A stretch of 64,000 bases of DNA from Shimia_B sp039815465 (GTDB lineage Bacteria; Pseudomonadota; Alphaproteobacteria; Rhodobacterales; Rhodobacteraceae), in assembly GCA_039815465.1 (NCBI GenBank), contig JBCBZG010000016.1, forward strand, positions 1 to 64,000, given 5' to 3'. Both the position numbers and the translations under genes were made by a program. The notes under the pieces are model-generated. The model saw nothing but the letters and a program-made list of their open reading frames with translations. It was not told the origin of the DNA and searched no databases. Within the stretch, counting starts at the first letter, position 1. Every line of letters starts with the position of its first letter. This document shows, in pieces, positions 49,661-59,069 of the stretch.

Positions 49661-51667
49661 ATGCCGAGCCGCAATCTGTCACGGCACAGCGCCGTCAAGT
49701 CGCTCGAACGGCCCCGGCGATCGATGATATCTTTGCGGCCGTACCTTCAACATCTCGACGCCCTTGGCGTGGCTGTCCTGACAGTGCTCGCGGCGGCCGC
49801 TTTTGCAAAGTTGAGCACACCAGGCCGCCTACAAGACGCGTTTGTCTTGTTCCTATATGCTGGCGTGCTCGGCAACGGTTTGATGCTTCTGACAACAGGC
49901 CTGACCGGGCGGCATCAAAGCCATGTCGCGACATCTCAAGAAAAGGCGGCGCTCTTTCTCTTTCCGTTTGCGACAAGTCTATCGGCCGGAACGCTGCCAC
50001 TTGATACGGCTGCCGGAACCCTTTTGGCGGCCTATGTCGTGGTCGCCTTACTCAGCGGGCTCTTTTGCGTGTTGCTTGCGCAGCTGAACGCTGAGCGTTT
50101 TCTGAACTACCTCCCGGGGTCTGTGGTGCGAGGGCTCTTTGCTGCGGTCGGCAGCGGGCTGGTAGTGACGGCCTTGCGCTTGTCCTATGGCGCCGACGCT
50201 GGTTCGTCGATCGTTGCGGCACTTGCGGCACTCGCTGTGGCGGCGGTGTTCTGGGGCGCATTCCTGTCTCGCATCTCACTTTTGTGGCCGGTGGCGGTTG
50301 TCTTTGCGGCTGCGGTTGCGTTTCCGCTTGCTGGTGGCGCGTGGCCGCCAGGGTGGCTGCTCCTCGACACGGCGCACAGCGTGACTTTTGCGCCGACCCT
50401 ATCCGTGTCAGCCTTGCTCGACGCAGCGCCGGAGATCTTGTCGGCGGCTTGCATTACGGCCGTCGCAGCGGTTGGGGGTGTTGCCCTTTTCTCCGGGCAC
50501 GGCGTACGCAATCGCGAGTTGCGTGCCATAGGCTTTGGAAACCTCGCCGCGGCCTGCGTGGGAGGGGCGTCAGGACACACGGCGGCGGGCCCATCACAGA
50601 TGTTTGTGGGAAAGTCCACCACGCCTAAACCGGCCATAGTGATTGGCGTGGCTGTCCTGATGCTGGCGTTTGTATCTCCCGTCTTGGCGCGCAGTACGCC
50701 TGTTCCCTTGGCATACGGGTTCCTCATTTTTCTTGGCCTGATCTTGCTGAACGGCACCGTGGTTAAGCCATGGCGCATGATGCGGCCCGGGGACCGCGCT
50801 GTTGCGCTTGTTATGGCGGGCTCTGCGCCTATCGTTGGGCTGCCTGCCACACTTGGGATTGGGTTGCTCTCGGCTTTGGCGCTCTTGATCGTTCGTGCCG
50901 CCCAACTCGATCCAGTCGCCGCGCAAGGGCTTGGCGTGTCGTCAATTAGCAATGCGCGCCGTCCTGCGACCCATGCACAGATACTCGACAAGGCAACTCC
51001 AGAGCTCGCTTTCGTGCAGTTGCGAGGGTATCTGGTCTTTGCCCATCGAGACCGCCTCTCAAAGGAGGCGGAGAGCTTAAGGCTCCAAGGAAGACCCAAA
51101 AGGCTCGTCTTGGATGTGTCAGATGTCACCGGCTTTGATCTGCATCCTGATGAGATCATTGCCGCATTCTTAGAATGCCTTGGCCCAGAGTTGGAGCTCT
51201 ACATCGCCTCCAAAACCCGTTGGGATGCTCCAGAACACGTACGGTTTTTCGCCACGGCCCAAGACGCGGCATTTCACGCGGAGGAGGCATGCCTCGCAAA
51301 TTCCGTAAAGGAGCCCGCCGCGGATCTGCCGCCATCTTTGAAAGCTTTGGCGGAGTTTGGCGAGGTTAGGAAGCTTTCCCCCGGCGATACCATCATCGCT
51401 GACAAGGCGCGCGCGGATACCCTGTTCTTTCTGGCGACGGGGATCGCGCGCATAGATCGCGATGGCCGTACACAGGGGTTCGCGAGCGCCGGGGTGTTCC
51501 TGGGCGAAGCCGCCCTGTTCCCAGGATCGATGCGCACTGCCGACGTCATTGCCTCCACAAACGTTACGGTCTGGGCTTGGTCGCAGGACGTGTTGGACAC
51601 CTTACCCGATGCCCTGCGCAGCGACTTGTACCAGCGCATCCTCAAAGAGACTTTATATCGGAGCTAG
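49661..51667 (+). CDS. SulP-family anion transporter with STAS and cyclic-nucleotide-binding domains
   Basis: A 668-residue inner-membrane protein. About 12 hydrophobic segments fill residues ~25-440 (SLC26/SulP core). A STAS domain follows (LAFVQLRGYLVFAHRDRLS through LVLDVSDVTGF), then a C-terminal cyclic-nucleotide-binding fold of ~120 residues with the phosphate-binding cassette LGEAALFPGSMRTADV, in which the Glu and Arg that hold cAMP/cGMP in CAP-like domains are both present. The start at 49661 is a weak choice (AGAAG upstream). The downstream gene is a cyclase 2 bp away, the probable source of the ligand. Confidence 0.88.
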   Translation: MPSRNLSRHSAVKSLERPRRSMISLRPYLQHLDALGVAVLTVLAAAAFAKLSTPGRLQDAFVLFLYAGVLGNGLMLLTTGLTGRHQSHVATSQEKAALFLFPFATSLSAGTLPLDTAAGTLLAAYVVVALLSGLFCVLLAQLNAERFLNYLPGSVVRGLFAAVGSGLVVTALRLSYGADAGSSIVAALAALAVAAVFWGAFLSRISLLWPVAVVFAAAVAFPLAGGAWPPGWLLLDTAHSVTFAPTLSVSALLDAAPEILSAACITAVAAVGGVALFSGHGVRNRELRAIGFGNLAAACVGGASGHTAAGPSQMFVGKSTTPKPAIVIGVAVLMLAFVSPVLARSTPVPLAYGFLIFLGLILLNGTVVKPWRMMRPGDRAVALVMAGSAPIVGLPATLGIGLLSALALLIVRAAQLDPVAAQGLGVSSISNARRPATHAQILDKATPELAFVQLRGYLVFAHRDRLSKEAESLRLQGRPKRLVLDVSDVTGFDLHPDEIIAAFLECLGPELELYIASKTRWDAPEHVRFFATAQDAAFHAEEACLANSVKEPAADLPPSLKALAEFGEVRKLSPGDTIIADKARADTLFFLATGIARIDRDGRTQGFASAGVFLGEAALFPGSMRTADVIASTNVTVWAWSQDVLDTLPDALRSDLYQRILKETLYRS

Positions 51668-51669
51668 TC

Positions 51670-53301
51670 ATGCGTTTGTCGATCGATGCACAGGGCTTGA
51701 GACTGGTCAGTGGTCTGATTTTATTCGCTTTTGTTGCACTTCACCTCGTCAACCATGCCCTTGCGCTGTGGTCCTTGGAGGCCATGGATCAGGTCCAAGT
51801 CTGGCGGACCGAAATCACACGGTCCCTGACCGGGCGCATTGTGCTCGGCGGCGCATTCGTCGTCCATTTGGGACTAAACGTCTCAAAAATCGTTGCTCGC
51901 AAATACTGGCGCATGCGTGGCTGGGGGTTCGTTCAGATCCTGACTGGGTTGATCATCCCTGTGCTCGTGATCCCCCACGCCGTCGGGATGAACATCCCTG
52001 AGGTCCTATGGGCCGTGGATGTCACATACGCCTTTGCGGTGCTGCAACTTTGGCCTGCGGGAGCATTGGAGAAGTTTGTTCTGACCGTGGTCGCCTGGAC
52101 CCATGGATGCATCGGCGTGACCTTTTGGCTGCGCAGCAAGTCCTGGTTTAACCAAGCCGCGCCGTTGCTAGTGGTGAGCGCTATCGCCATCCCGGTCTTG
52201 GGCTTTTTGGGCTACACGGTCGCAGGAAAGCTTGGGATGGGCGTGCTTGATGCTGCTTGGCTCACCGATGAGCGCAGGGTTTGGATCGCAGAGCAAAAGG
52301 ACCTCGCCCGAACCATCACATTCTGGAGCACGGTCGCTGTCTGCCTCCTTGCCGCGGTGGTCTATCGCTTCTTTTCCATCCGCTCGCGGGTCCGCGTTTT
52401 TGGCGACGGGGCGCAGGCCATACCGGGTCGCAAGGGTCAGACATTGCTCGAAATCTGTCGGAGCGCGGGTCATCCGCATTCCCATGTGTGCGGCGGCAAA
52501 GGGCGCTGTTCCACGTGCCGGGTCCGCGTCGTTGAGGGGGCTGAGAACCTGTCACCGAGATCGGACCGGGAGATGCAAGTCACACGTCGATTTGGCCTGC
52601 CCGATAACGTCCGGCTTGCATGTCAATCCAAGGTGCTGGGGCAGGTTCACATGCAACCACTCGTCGCGCCGGAAACGCAGACAGTCGTCGATTTGGCGAT
52701 GCCAGATCCCCTCCGCTGGGGACAAGAACGCACTTTGACAATTCTATTTGCGGATATCCGTGGGTTCACCACGTTTTCCGAAAACCAATTACCCTATGAC
52801 GTCGTGTTTTTTCTGAACCGTTTCATGGAGTTCAGCACCAAGATCATTGAAGCTCATGAGGGCCATCTCGATAAATTCATGGGCGATGGGATCATGGCGA
52901 TCTTCGGAATAGACGGCGACCCCGAACGGGCAGCGCAGAATGCCATCGCCGCCTCGCATGCCATTCTAGATCATCTTGAGGACTTCCAGCGGGAGTTTGC
53001 GTGGCTGTTGAACGCACCCTTGAAAGTCGGCGTAGGCTTGCATTCAGGTTTGGCAGTGGTCGGGCGCGTCGGCGGTCGCGCCTCCCATGGCGCAAGGGGC
53101 CAGATCACAGTGATCGGAGACGTCGTAAACACAGCAGCGCGTATTGAAGGAATGTGCAAAGATTTGCGGGCATCACTGCTGGTATCCGAAAGTGTTTTGG
53201 ACACTGCAGGAGATCGAAGGCCCAGGGTCGATGGGCACGTCACGACACCGCGCGGACGAGAGAAAAGCTTGACGGTTTTTAGCCTGCGGTCGCAAGCTTA
53301 G
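51670..53301 (+). CDS. Class III adenylate cyclase with heme-type membrane and 2Fe-2S ferredoxin domains
   Basis: A 543-residue membrane enzyme. Residues 10-235 have about seven hydrophobic segments with histidines at 25, 29, 66, 103 and 145, reminiscent of diheme cytochrome b of the SdhC type. Residues ~240-335 form a 2Fe-2S ferredoxin (Cys274, 280, 283, 318: CX5CX2C...C). The cyclase domain (~355-540) has both metal Asp residues (362 and 406), the adenine-specifying Lys402 and Asp484, and the transition-state Asn487/Arg491. It should make cAMP, gated by redox state; the heme is inferred. ATG lies 2 bp after the SulP stop. Confidence 0.9.
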   Translation: MRLSIDAQGLRLVSGLILFAFVALHLVNHALALWSLEAMDQVQVWRTEITRSLTGRIVLGGAFVVHLGLNVSKIVARKYWRMRGWGFVQILTGLIIPVLVIPHAVGMNIPEVLWAVDVTYAFAVLQLWPAGALEKFVLTVVAWTHGCIGVTFWLRSKSWFNQAAPLLVVSAIAIPVLGFLGYTVAGKLGMGVLDAAWLTDERRVWIAEQKDLARTITFWSTVAVCLLAAVVYRFFSIRSRVRVFGDGAQAIPGRKGQTLLEICRSAGHPHSHVCGGKGRCSTCRVRVVEGAENLSPRSDREMQVTRRFGLPDNVRLACQSKVLGQVHMQPLVAPETQTVVDLAMPDPLRWGQERTLTILFADIRGFTTFSENQLPYDVVFFLNRFMEFSTKIIEAHEGHLDKFMGDGIMAIFGIDGDPERAAQNAIAASHAILDHLEDFQREFAWLLNAPLKVGVGLHSGLAVVGRVGGRASHGARGQITVIGDVVNTAARIEGMCKDLRASLLVSESVLDTAGDRRPRVDGHVTTPRGREKSLTVFSLRSQA

Positions 53302-53455
53302 ACACTTTATCCGCTGAAACGCGAGTTTAACAAGAAAACCGATTGGAGCTAGGCACTTAGCGAGAAGGCCGCTAGCAGTTACGTGCTGAGCCAGCCCCTG
53401 AAACCTGGCCAGTGAGGTTTTAGTAATCCGCCCGAGCGAGGTATGGACTATTGAA

Positions 53456-54480
53456 CGCAGGTTTCCAGATGAACAGATCAATCGGATGACCCAGGAATAC
53501 AAGGCAAGCGTGAAGGCGCGGGAGCTGTGCCGGAAGTACGGGATCTGCGATGCAACGTTATACAGGTACAAGGCAAATTTGGCGGTATGAACGTGTCAGA
53601 AGCCAATAAGCAGTGAGCGCTTGATGAACCGAACAAGCCTTTGAAGCAGAAGCTGGCAGATGCTATGATCGACAATCCGACACTGAAGGATGGGTGACAT
53701 AAAGTCATTGGTGTTCGGTTGAAAGGGGAATGCCGGGTCGGACGTGGTGGATCGATATGGTCTCAGTGGGCGTCACGACTGCGAGTTTGCTCATTTGTAC
53801 CGTTCCGTCTTTCAGTACCAGAAGCGGGATTGGGACTATGGCGCGCTGAGCAAGCTGCTGCGCAAATCGACGAATGAACGACCCTGTGTCTGGGCATCCT
53901 TCTGTCTAGGAAGGCTTGGACGTGAACTACAAGAAGGTGTTCCGGCTCAATCTCGAAGAAGGGTTAGCTGTGTGCCATAGGCGTGCTTTGGGAACCTGTC
54001 GGCCCATTCTGGAGCCGGATCGCGCCCCAGCGTCGGCCGCTGGACTTCGCTTCTGGCGCCTTTGAAGATGGCCAGCACTTCGGGTGCTGTGCATCGTGGA
54101 TGAGTGCACATAAGAGGCGTTGGCCACTGTTGTGGCTTGTTCGTTGTCAGGTGCTCGGACAACCCTAGAACCGAATGAGTTGATCCGCAGGCGCGGCCAG
54201 GCCAGCATGCCTCTCACAACATGGAATGGCAATTTTATCTCAAGCTGTGCTCCGAGGGTGCGAGGCGGTGTCGGGTGGCACTACATCGCGCCGGGCAATG
54301 CGATGCGGAATGCGTTAGCGGTGTCATTCCACGGCAGGATCAGGGATAAGTGCCTGAATGAAAACACCTTTGGTAACCTCGCCGTGGCGCGGAAGATCAT
54401 CGAAAGTTGTACAATACTTAAAGACTACACACATCACCTGGCGGGCTCGCTTCGGCCCTTTACGCCAATCTCAACCGTGC
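53456..54480 (+). pseudogene. Decayed IS3-family insertion sequence (OrfA and OrfB remnants)
   Basis: Broken frames on the plus strand match IS3-type transposases in order. OrfA: RFPDEQINRMTQEYKAS, KARELCRKYGICDATLYRYK, then after a frameshift KQKLADAMIDNPTLKDG. OrfB: LNYKKVFRLNLEEGLAV, RVLCIVDECT, then VGWHYIAPGNAMRNALAVSF, GRIRDKCLNENTFGNLAVAR. Stops and frameshifts interrupt both. No terminal repeats were identified, and the DDE residues cannot all be found. It is dead. Confidence 0.88.
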
Positions 54481-55207
54481 CGCCCGGCCTCCCTCGTCCA
54501 AGCTCCACTGGCGCTTTGCTCAGCAGGTCTCTAGCGCGAACTCACCAACTGAACGAGACAAGAGCGGTTTCCACACCGCACGGCCCGCATCATCGGGCTG
54601 TGTCAGCGCTCACCGACCGTTAAATGCGCGCTTACACCAACGCTGGACAACTTAGTTTGGGATGGGCGTCCATGGAGGGATCGGCGGCGGCCCCCGGCGA
54701 GCATCTGACGCGCCACTTTCGTCACCGAACAAGGGACACCGATGTGGATCGTTATGGGCAGCGGCCAATCCTGTTTCACTTCGTTCCCGTACGGTACGCA
54801 GGGCGATTGGCGTCATAGTCAGCGCTCGGGTTGCCGAGTTCGCCAAAGTTTAAGGGGAGTTTAGCATCAAAACTTTTCGCCGAGTTCCATTTGCATAGCG
54901 GCTTAAGGTTCGAAGATCCGATACGGGTGCCCTTAAACTACGCCCGCTGTGAATTTACCCGATCACCGGGGACGCAGATACGGTTCCAGCGCAGCATTGA
55001 GCGCGCGGTGGATAGATGTGCCATGAAATGCGCATTGGGGAAGGCGTTCAGTACAGAGGCTTGGGAACCCAATGCGCGCCAAGGACCGAGATGGGGCCTT
55101 CCCCGCCGCGGGATCAGCATCTCTCATCAAAGTAAATTGGGGGTTAACAGACCAAAGCCGAAACCCAATTTTCACACCGCAAAAAGCCTATGGCGGAGGA
55201 TCTCGGG
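54481..55207. other. Gene-free stretch after the decayed IS
   Basis: About 730 bp with short frames on both strands but no ribosome sites or recognisable families. An imperfect inverted repeat, AAATTGGG with CCCAATTT, lies at 55134-55174, beyond the DUF882 gene stop, and could terminate that minus-strand gene. The rest appears to be degenerate DNA. Confidence 0.5.
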
Positions 55208-55777
55208 TTAACGACCCCAGGTGCGTACCACGCCGCAGTCGATATGGACAAAGTTCGACGATGTGTAGCGCCCAACGCCGCCCGCCCGGCACGACGCTGC
55301 CGCGCTTGCGATCTGCCGCACAGAGCGCCCGTTCAGCCGCAGGTCGGCGGCCTTCGCCTCCATATGAAGCGACTTGCGGGCCACGCTCGACGAGCGCGCG
55401 CGCAGCATCGCATTGGTCTGCGGCGTGCGGTAGCCCGAGAGGAGCAGGAAAGGATTGTCCGTCTCTAGCAAATTGCGGGTGGCTGCGATGATGTCGATGG
55501 CGCGTGTGTCCATCTGGGCGGCCTTGTTCTGGCGCCAGTCGCGCATGAAGTAGTTCACCTCTTGCAGCGCTTCGCCGACGTACTCACCGTCGATCCAGTA
55601 GACCATGTCCAGATGTTCGCCCGTCCGGCCCGAGTACATCTTGATCCGGCGAATGTCGCCCGCCTTGCGCAGGAATCCGGCTGCGTTGGAATATGTCGGT
55701 GCGGCTGCAACCAAGGTCGCGCCAAAGGCGCCGAGCAGGCCACGCCTCGAAATCTTCACACCACTGCTGTCAGTCAT
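55208..55777 (-). CDS. DUF882 / YcbK-type M15 peptidase
   Basis: A 189-residue protein with a Tat-type signal (ISRRGLLGAFGATLVAAAP). The body matches YcbK/DUF882, which has the zinc peptidase fold of M15 carboxypeptidases: LLSGYRTPQTNAML, SLHMEAKAADLRL with the metal His/Asp, and NFVHIDCG with a third ligand. It is expected to cut peptidoglycan stems in the periplasm. It is divergent from the L,D-transpeptidase at 56094, its probable partner in wall remodelling. Confidence 0.9.
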   Translation of the reverse strand: MTDSSGVKISRRGLLGAFGATLVAAAPTYSNAAGFLRKAGDIRRIKMYSGRTGEHLDMVYWIDGEYVGEALQEVNYFMRDWRQNKAAQMDTRAIDIIAATRNLLETDNPFLLLSGYRTPQTNAMLRARSSSVARKSLHMEAKAADLRLNGRSVRQIASAAASCRAGGVGRYTSSNFVHIDCGVVRTWGR

Positions 55778-56093
55778 ACACGTTCGTCCCGTCTCATCTC
55801 ACCGCGGCGCAAGCCGCAATGTCCCCCAGATGCGAGGCTGCGTATGCCACAAAAAGAATCGGCTCGCAAAGCTCGGATTTGGTGGTTTTGGGTTTGCCAG
55901 CAAAAAACGGCAAATTTTCGCGCATATTGAGGTGATTGTGATCCACCTCCCTCACTTTCGGCGCGACCTGTGGGCCGTCAAAAGAAAAATGGGTCCAGCC
56001 GTGGTCCTAGGCGCAGAGGTGCCGTAAGTGTGAATGGACGGCGTGACTTAAGCGCCGCACGCTAGGTACGAGTGAAATCAGGGGGGCAGACAC
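55778..56093. other. Divergent promoter region between DUF882 and L,D-transpeptidase genes
   Basis: A 316-bp intergenic stretch. No clear operator, repeat or hairpin was seen. It must contain the promoters of both flanking genes. An AGGGGGG site precedes the GTG at 56094. Confidence 0.5.
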
Positions 56094-57704
56094 GTGTCGT
56101 TGGTCGCAACGCTTTGGACGTCTCGGAAAGTTTTATGTGCAGCCGCGGCGGTCGGCGTCATCAGCCTTGCCTCGCAGGCTGTATCGCAGTCCATCGCCTT
56201 CAAGCAGGCCCTGGCGGAGGGCGTCGCCGACAACAAGGTTGTGAGCGCCTTTTACCAGGAGCGCGGCTACGCGCCGCTTTGGACCGGGCCGAGCGCTGAG
56301 GATCGCAAGCGCCGCCGGGCGTTTCTGGCGGCCGCAGAGGACGCGACGCTCCACGGTTTGCCTTCGGGGCGCTACGACGCGCTACGGCTGCGGTCGAAAA
56401 TGCGCGCGGCACGCTCTGATGCGGAGCTTGGCGCGTTGGAGGCGGAGCTGACAGCGCTCTTTATCCGCTACGCCAAGGATGTCCAAACCGGGCTGCTGCG
56501 CCCATCGCGCGTCGACGATGAGATTGTGCGCAAGGTGCCGTATCGCGACCCGCGCTCCACGCTGGAAGCGTTTGCGGTCTCCTCCCCGTCGGGGTTTATT
56601 GCATCGCTGCACCCTCAGTCGCGCGAATATGCGCGCCTGATGAAGGCAAAGATGACGCTGAAAGAGCTCTCGGAAGAGGGCGGTTGGGGCCCGACGGTCA
56701 CAGCACGTTCGGTGAAGCCCGGGTTTGAGGGCCGCGATGTCGTCGCGCTGCGCAACCGGCTCATCGCGATGGGCTACATGGACCGCTCCACCACGCAGAC
56801 CTACGATGGCGAGATTGAATCCGCTGTGGCCCGCTTTCAGGAGGCGCACGGGCTTTACGCCGATGGCGTTGCTGGGCCGGGTACGCTTGGGGAGATCAAC
56901 AAAAGCGTCGAGGATCGCATCGCGCAAATCCTGGTCGCTATGGAGCGGGAGCGGTGGATCAACAAACCCCTGGGGGAGCGCCACGTCTGGGTCAACCTGA
57001 CCGACTTTAGCGCACAGATCCGCGACCGCGGTGTTGTCACCTTCCAAACTCGATCCGTCATTGGGGCCGCCGATAGGGATCGCCGCTCGCCGGAGTTTTC
57101 CGACGAGATGGAGTTCATGGTCATCAACCCGAGCTGGTACGTGCCGCGGTCCATTGCGACGAAAGAGTATCTGCCGATGCTCCAGCAAAACCCCTATGCG
57201 GTGAACCATCTGGAGATCACGGGACCAAACGGTCAGCTCGTCAATCGCGCGGCGGTGGATTTCAATGCATTTACGGCTGAGACGTTCCCGTTTGGGATGC
57301 GCGAGCCCCCGAACCAGGGTAATGCGCTGGGGCTCGTGAAGTTCATGTTCCCCAATAGGTACAACATCTATCTGCATGATACGCCTGCGAAATCTCTGTT
57401 CGGGCGGGAGGTGCGGGCGTTCAGCCATGGCTGTATCCGTCTCAACGATCCCTTCGACTTTGCCTATGCGCTGTTGGCCGTGCAATCGGCGAACCCGAAG
57501 GCCACATTCCACAACTACCTGAACACGAATGAGGAAACCCGCGTGGACCTGCGCCAACATGTGCCGGTGCACATCATCTACCGAACGGCATTCACCTCCG
57601 CCGATGGGAAGGCGCATTTCCGTCGGGACGTCTATGGCCGCGACGCCAAGATTTGGCGCGCGCTCCAGGCTGAAGGCGTGACGCTGCCAGTGGTCCGAGG
57701 CTAG
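56094..57704 (+). CDS. L,D-transpeptidase (YcbB-like) with peptidoglycan-binding domain
   Basis: A 536-residue exported enzyme. A signal/anchor segment covers ~12-28. Residues ~215-275 form a peptidoglycan-binding domain (GFEGRDVVALRNRLIAMGY, FQEAHGLYADGVAGPGTL). The YkuD catalytic domain follows, with the active-site motif FSHGCIRL and the upstream His in YLHDTPAK. Length and order match YcbB/LdtD-type proteins. It makes 3-3 crosslinks in peptidoglycan. It lies 6 bp upstream of lpxD on the same strand. Confidence 0.93.
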   Translation: MSLVATLWTSRKVLCAAAAVGVISLASQAVSQSIAFKQALAEGVADNKVVSAFYQERGYAPLWTGPSAEDRKRRRAFLAAAEDATLHGLPSGRYDALRLRSKMRAARSDAELGALEAELTALFIRYAKDVQTGLLRPSRVDDEIVRKVPYRDPRSTLEAFAVSSPSGFIASLHPQSREYARLMKAKMTLKELSEEGGWGPTVTARSVKPGFEGRDVVALRNRLIAMGYMDRSTTQTYDGEIESAVARFQEAHGLYADGVAGPGTLGEINKSVEDRIAQILVAMERERWINKPLGERHVWVNLTDFSAQIRDRGVVTFQTRSVIGAADRDRRSPEFSDEMEFMVINPSWYVPRSIATKEYLPMLQQNPYAVNHLEITGPNGQLVNRAAVDFNAFTAETFPFGMREPPNQGNALGLVKFMFPNRYNIYLHDTPAKSLFGREVRAFSHGCIRLNDPFDFAYALLAVQSANPKATFHNYLNTNEETRVDLRQHVPVHIIYRTAFTSADGKAHFRRDVYGRDAKIWRALQAEGVTLPVVRG

Positions 57705-57710
57705 CCGCGC

Positions 57711-58784
57711 TTGGCGCTAACGGTCGAGGATCTCGCATCCGCGTTGGGGGTGGAGGCGCAGGGGGACGGCTCCCTCGTGATCGACGCATTGGCGGAGCCG
57801 GGAACGGCGCGCGCGGGTGATCTCGCCCTCGCGTCGAATCCGAAATATGCCAGCGCTCTCGCGCAGGGTCAGGCGCGTGCAGCGCTGCTTTGGACTGATG
57901 CGGATTGGGAGGGACTGGGGCTCAAGGCGGCGATCTGCGTGGGTCGCCCACGCTATTCCATGGCGACGCTCACGGCGCTTTATGATGCGGCGTGGCAGGG
58001 CGCCGAGGGTATTCACCCAACTGCGATCATCGCCGATGATGCCACAGTCGCGGGAAGCGTTGGGCCTTACAGCGTCATCGGCGCGGGCACAGTGATCGGC
58101 GACGGCGCGCGCATTGGGGCCCATGTCACCATCGGTCCGAACTGCCGCATCGGCTCGGGCGCCGTGATCCGCGACGGCGCGCGCATTGCCCATGATGTCA
58201 CCGCGGGCGCGAGCCTCGTTGTCCAACCAGGCGCACTCATCGGCGGCGACGGATTTTCCTTTGTCACCCCTGAACCTTCTGCTGCGGAAACCGTACGCGA
58301 AACGCTGGGCGGGGATGCAGGCAACGCTCAAGCTTGGACACGCATCCATTCTCTCGGTGGGGTGGAGATTGGGGACGACGTCGAAATCGGCGCCGGAAGC
58401 TCCATCGACCGCGGGACGATCCGCGCCACGCGCATCGGCACGGGTACAAAAATCGATAGTCTCGTCCAGGTGGGCCACAACGTGGAGATTGGCGAGCATT
58501 GTCTGCTCTGTGGCCATGTGGGAATTGGCGGCTCGTCCAAGATTGGCGATCACGTGATCCTGGGCGGCAAAACCGGTGTCGTCGACAACATCACCGTCGG
58601 GGACCGCGTTGTGACCGGGGCAGGTACGCTCCTTATGGCCAATGTCCCCGCTGGGCGGGCCATGTTGGGCTACCCGGCAACGCAGATGACCAGCCACATC
58701 GCCAGCTACAAAGCGCTCCGCCGCCTGCCGCGCGACATCGCGGCGCTCAAAAAAGCGGTTTTAAAGCTGGGGGGGAGTGACTAA
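57711..58784 (+). CDS. lpxD: UDP-3-O-(3-hydroxyacyl)glucosamine N-acyltransferase LpxD
   Basis: A 357-residue enzyme of lipid A synthesis, adding the second 3-hydroxyacyl chain from ACP to UDP-3-O-acylglucosamine. An N-terminal uridine-binding domain (~1-100) is followed by a left-handed beta helix of hexapeptide repeats; the catalytic His is in LVQVGHNVEIGEH. The C-terminal helical ACP-binding tail is present. The start is a TTG with GAGG upstream. Unusually it is with an ACP and a ketoacyl synthase rather than fabZ-lpxA. Confidence 0.95.
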   Translation: MALTVEDLASALGVEAQGDGSLVIDALAEPGTARAGDLALASNPKYASALAQGQARAALLWTDADWEGLGLKAAICVGRPRYSMATLTALYDAAWQGAEGIHPTAIIADDATVAGSVGPYSVIGAGTVIGDGARIGAHVTIGPNCRIGSGAVIRDGARIAHDVTAGASLVVQPGALIGGDGFSFVTPEPSAAETVRETLGGDAGNAQAWTRIHSLGGVEIGDDVEIGAGSSIDRGTIRATRIGTGTKIDSLVQVGHNVEIGEHCLLCGHVGIGGSSKIGDHVILGGKTGVVDNITVGDRVVTGAGTLLMANVPAGRAMLGYPATQMTSHIASYKALRRLPRDIAALKKAVLKLGGSD

Positions 58785-58811
58785 ATCCCGCTCAGATCAA
58801 GGAGCGGGATC

Positions 58812-59069
58812 ATGAGCGTCGCAGACACCGTCAAACGCATCATCGCCGAACAGGCCATGCTGGAGCCTGAGGACGTCACCGACGCCAGCACGCTCGAAGA
58901 GCTCGGGCTCGATAGTCTTGGCCTCGTCGAATGCATCTTCGCGATTGAGGAGACCTATGACATCCAGGTCCCCTTTAACGCCAACGAGCCGGAGAAAAGC
59001 GATTTCGACATCTCTTCTGTGGCGACGATCATGGCTGCCGTCGAAGGCTTTATCGCGGACCAGAAATGA
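58812..59069 (+). CDS. Acyl carrier protein
   Basis: An 85-residue ACP with Ser35 in LGLDSLGLVE, the phosphopantetheine site. The following residues (ECIFAIEETYDIQVPFNANE) and a longer acidic loop before helix 3 differ from the housekeeping ACP. It is 27 bp after lpxD and overlaps the ketoacyl synthase by 4 bp, so it is probably dedicated to that synthase. It could carry a special acyl chain for lipid A or another envelope lipid. Confidence 0.92.
   Translation: MSVADTVKRIIAEQAMLEPEDVTDASTLEELGLDSLGLVECIFAIEETYDIQVPFNANEPEKSDFDISSVATIMAAVEGFIADQK

Noticed and set aside
54831..55211. A 126-codon frame in the degenerate stretch after the IS3 remnant
   Set aside because: No ribosome site, no family match; it overlaps the end of the DUF882 gene and its surroundings are decayed DNA.
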